Position numbers and translations under genes: made by a program. Under the pieces are notes generated by a model. The model had not been told where the DNA came from. It did not search any database and was given only the letters and a program-made list of their open reading frames with translations. From Flavobacteriaceae bacterium (GTDB taxonomy: Bacteria; Bacteroidota; Bacteroidia; Flavobacteriales; Flavobacteriaceae): a stretch of DNA of 8,498 bases. Location of the stretch: contig JAAZUX010000026.1 of assembly GCA_018623955.1 (NCBI GenBank), positions 1 through 8,498 of the forward strand. The letters run 5' to 3'. This document shows, in pieces, positions 6,321-8,498 of the stretch (position 1 is its first letter; each line of letters opens with the position of its first letter).

Positions 6321-7196
6321 ATGGCAGAAGATAAAAAAAAGAAACGTCTTTGGATTCAAAACTTGTTGAACCGCTATCGTATGGTGGTTATCAACGAAAC
6401 CACCTTTGAGGAAAGGTTTTTCGTTAGAATTTCGCAGTTCAACATCATTGTATTGATCATACTTTTTGTCACTTTCATTACCATTGGGTCTTTTTTTTTG
6501 GTCGCCTACACTCCCTTAAAGGAGTTTATTCCAGGCTATACCAGTCTTTCGATCAGAAAAGAGGCCATCAGAAATACCTTTTTGCTGGACTCTCTCAGTG
6601 TCGAATTTCAAAAACAAGATCGATTTATTCAATCCATGAAAAGTGCTTTAACCGGAGAAATCGATTGGGAAGAAAACTCCTTGCTCATTGCTAAAGACCA
6701 GTTGCCTGAGCTCCTCAATTCTGACAATGCTATGACTGAGGCAGATTCTTTGTTGCGCTTGGAAGTCATACAAGAAGATAAATACAATGTAATTCCCAAT
6801 GACTTGAGCAATGTGAAGTACCTACTTTATTCCCCAGCAGCTGGCCCGATTTCTCAGAAGTATGACGTCAACAAAAGGCATTTTGCCGTTGATATTGCAT
6901 TGGAAGAGCATGCGCCAGTTATGGCAGTAGCCCATGGAACCGTTATTTTTGCGGAATGGACTGCCGAAACGGGTCACGTGATTATCATAAAACACGATTA
7001 TGGCCTATTGTCGGTATACAAACACAATTCCTATTTGGAAAAATCACAGGGAGATTTGGTCAAAGCAGGAGAAGTAATTGCCAAGGCAGGTAATACCGGA
7101 AAATTATCCACGGGCTGGCACCTTCATTTTGAACTTTGGATGAATGGATATTCAGTAGACCCTACCGATTTTATTGAATTTTCCCAGGCTTTATGA
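6321..7196 (+). CDS. Membrane-anchored M23 family metallopeptidase (LytM-like)
   Basis: Predicted 291-residue peptidoglycan endopeptidase held in the inner membrane. Order of parts: a basic cytoplasmic tail (KKKKR at 5-9), a conserved RYRMVVINETTFEERF stretch (18-33) typical of the Bacteroidota version, one transmembrane helix (about 41-62), a periplasmic linker with possible helical or coiled-coil character (about 75-150), and an M23 domain (about 170-285). Metal ligands and catalytic residues are present: HFAVD (His187, Asp191) and HLH (267-269), plus His235 in YKHNSYL and a GNTG turn (257-260). It therefore looks catalytically competent, unlike degenerate EnvC/NlpD-type activators. The longer frame from TTG 6312 is rejected because that codon is within the promoter element. 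The stop overlaps the GH3 start by 4 bp (ATGA), implying coupled translation. A run of nine T (6491-6499) lies in the membrane-helix codons. Confidence 0.92.
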   Translation: MAEDKKKKRLWIQNLLNRYRMVVINETTFEERFFVRISQFNIIVLIILFVTFITIGSFFLVAYTPLKEFIPGYTSLSIRKEAIRNTFLLDSLSVEFQKQDRFIQSMKSALTGEIDWEENSLLIAKDQLPELLNSDNAMTEADSLLRLEVIQEDKYNVIPNDLSNVKYLLYSPAAGPISQKYDVNKRHFAVDIALEEHAPVMAVAHGTVIFAEWTAETGHVIIIKHDYGLLSVYKHNSYLEKSQGDLVKAGEVIAKAGNTGKLSTGWHLHFELWMNGYSVDPTDFIEFSQAL

Positions 7197-8498
7197 TCAA
7201 AAAAATTGGAGCGAAAATTCTCGCCAACTTCATTCATCAGAAAAACCAAAAGTGGATCAAAAATCCCCTTTCTGCCCAACAAAAGACATTTGATTATCTG
7301 ATACAAAAAGCCAAATCAACCGATTTTGGACGTGACCACGGGTTTGATAAAATCAAGGATTATAAAGACTTTCAAGCTTCAGTTCCAATACGTGATTATG
7401 AGGGGCACAGGGTCTATGTGGACAAAATGTTGGAAGGAGCAACTTCTGTGTTGTGGCCTGGCAAACCACTTTATTATGCCAAAACAAGTGGTACTACTTC
7501 CGGTGCAAAATACATTCCCCTCACCAAAGAGTCTATGCCCACCCACATTACTGCTGCTCGGGACGCGCTGCTGAATTATATCCACGAAACAGGAAATACC
7601 GACTTTGTCAATGGCAAACAAATTTTTCTTCAGGGGAGCCCCACGCTCAACCAAAAAAACGGGAATATCATCGGCAGATTATCGGGGATCGTTGCCCACT
7701 ATGTTCCCAAGTATTTGCAGAAAAACAGGATGCCTTCCTGGGAAACGAATTGCATAGAGGATTGGGAAACCAAGGTTGATGCCATTGTAAGGGAAACGTT
7801 GCCTGAAAATATGAGTTTGATTGCAGGGATTCCCTCTTGGGTACAAATGTATTTTGAGAAACTGATAGAACAGACGGATAGGCCCGTGGGGAAAACATTC
7901 CCCGACTTTTCACTGTTCGTCTATGGTGGGGTCAATTATGAGCCTTACCGCCCCATGTTCGAAAAACTCATCGGGAGGAAAGTAGACAGTGTTGAGCTCT
8001 TTCCCGCTTCCGAAGGGTTTTTTGCCTACCAAGACCAACAGGCTGATAAAGGGTTGCTGTTGTTGTTGAACAATGAAATTTTTTACGAATTTGTCAAAGC
8101 CGATGAGTTTGGGGAACAAAACCCCAAAAGGTATACTTTGGGCGAGGTCGAACTCGGGGTCAACTATGTTTTAATCCTTTCCACTTCGGCAGGTTTATGG
8201 GCCTATAACATAGGCGACACGGTTCGTTTTGTCTCATTGAAGCCCTACCGTTTGGTAGTGACAGGTAGAATCAAACACTTTATTTCTGCCTTTGGAGAAC
8301 ATGTCATTGGAAAAGAGGTTGAGACGGCGATGCAACAGGCTTGTCAAGACAGTCAGGTTCAAGTCAAAGAATTTACGGTTGCTCCACAAATTGATCCGGA
8401 GGAGGGGCTTCCTTATCACCAATGGTTTATCGAATTTGAAAATCCGCCCCAAAACGCAGAGGATTTCGCCCAAAAACTCGATCAATCCATGCAAGAAC
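7193..8498 (+). CDS. GH3 auxin-responsive promoter family protein (acyl-adenylating enzyme), 3' end missing
   Basis: The frame is open from ATG 7193 to the window edge (435 complete codons, no stop). It is a bacterial member of the GH3 family, relatives of the plant acyl acid-amido synthetases in the adenylate-forming (ANL) superfamily, which activate a carboxylate with ATP and then join it to an amine. Visible motifs: YYAKTSGTTSGAKYIPLT (94-111), the ATP phosphate-binding loop; FVYGGVNYEPYR (242-253); LFPASEGFFAYQ (269-280), the second ATP motif; LWAYNIGDTVRF (335-346), with the ribose-binding Asp in GD; and TGRIKHFISAFGEHV (357-371), the hinge to the C-terminal domain. Bacterial homologues I know of are about 500 residues, so some 70 are probably missing. 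Substrate and product are unknown; Bacteroidota have no auxin-response role to invoke. It overlaps the upstream M23 gene by 4 bp and is in the same transcript. Confidence 0.92.
   Translation, partial: MIKKIGAKILANFIHQKNQKWIKNPLSAQQKTFDYLIQKAKSTDFGRDHGFDKIKDYKDFQASVPIRDYEGHRVYVDKMLEGATSVLWPGKPLYYAKTSGTTSGAKYIPLTKESMPTHITAARDALLNYIHETGNTDFVNGKQIFLQGSPTLNQKNGNIIGRLSGIVAHYVPKYLQKNRMPSWETNCIEDWETKVDAIVRETLPENMSLIAGIPSWVQMYFEKLIEQTDRPVGKTFPDFSLFVYGGVNYEPYRPMFEKLIGRKVDSVELFPASEGFFAYQDQQADKGLLLLLNNEIFYEFVKADEFGEQNPKRYTLGEVELGVNYVLILSTSAGLWAYNIGDTVRFVSLKPYRLVVTGRIKHFISAFGEHVIGKEVETAMQQACQDSQVQVKEFTVAPQIDPEEGLPYHQWFIEFENPPQNAEDFAQKLDQSMQE

Noticed and set aside
6491..6499. Run of nine T in the M23 gene as a phase-variation tract
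   Set aside because: It encodes Phe residues of the membrane helix in an AT-rich organism and is too short to claim slippage; comparing reads or strains for length variation would settle it.
6974..6981. A second CACGTG-containing palindrome (TCACGTGA) as another parS
   Set aside because: Only the 8-bp centre matches; flanking bases (GGG left, TTATC right) do not give the GTT/AAC arms, and it lies in conserved M23 coding sequence.
7326..8494. Several open frames of 60-108 codons on both strands across the GH3 region
   Set aside because: They are shadows of the GH3 frame, which has no stop before the window edge and carries all family motifs.

Overview
The window is ordinary housekeeping chromosome of a member of the Bacteroidota, probably a Cytophagales/Cyclobacteriaceae-like lineage. 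The phylum call rests on three things: a DUF4837 lipoprotein (a family I know only from Bacteroidota), Bacteroidota-style protein signatures in MnmG, PGK, TatA and the M23 peptidase, and three promoters of the Bacteroidota type (TTTG-like element, about 19 nt, TAnnTTTG). Shine-Dalgarno sequences are absent before most starts. The order/family call is from memory of protein sequences and is weaker. I see no mobile elements, CRISPR array, RNA genes or defence genes.

Layout: (1) 1-2592, plus strand: the 3' nine-tenths of mnmG (tRNA wobble-uridine modification; the gene starts upstream of the window), then a class I SAM methyltransferase. The 18-bp gap between them is almost wholly filled by a parS-like palindrome (1724-1739), the most interesting item here. 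(2) 2573-3718, minus strand: DNA polymerase III delta' subunit (holB), convergent with and overlapping the methyltransferase by 20 bp, and lacking the usual zinc-binding cysteines. (3) 3856-6020, plus strand: pgk (glycolysis) and a DUF4837 lipoprotein, 11 bp apart, driven by a textbook Bacteroidota promoter at 3811-3841. (4) 6022-6216, minus strand: a TatA/E translocase subunit, ending 1 nt from the lipoprotein stop. (5) 6321-8498, plus strand: a membrane-anchored M23 peptidase, overlapping by 4 bp (ATGA) with a GH3-family acyl-adenylating enzyme that runs off the right edge. tatA and the peptidase diverge from a 104-bp region with a promoter facing each way.

Several genes have longer open frames starting at TTG (1723, 3754 on the minus strand, 3760 and 6312). 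In each case I chose the internal ATG. Protein family alignment supports this for holB and pgk; promoter position supports it for pgk and the peptidase; the embedded parS-like site supports it for the methyltransferase.

Functionally there are two themes: information processing (MnmG, DNA polymerase clamp loader, a possible chromosome-segregation site) and cell envelope (lipoprotein, TatA, M23 peptidase), with PGK between them. No gene-free stretch exceeds 137 bp. I found no convincing novel multi-gene system.
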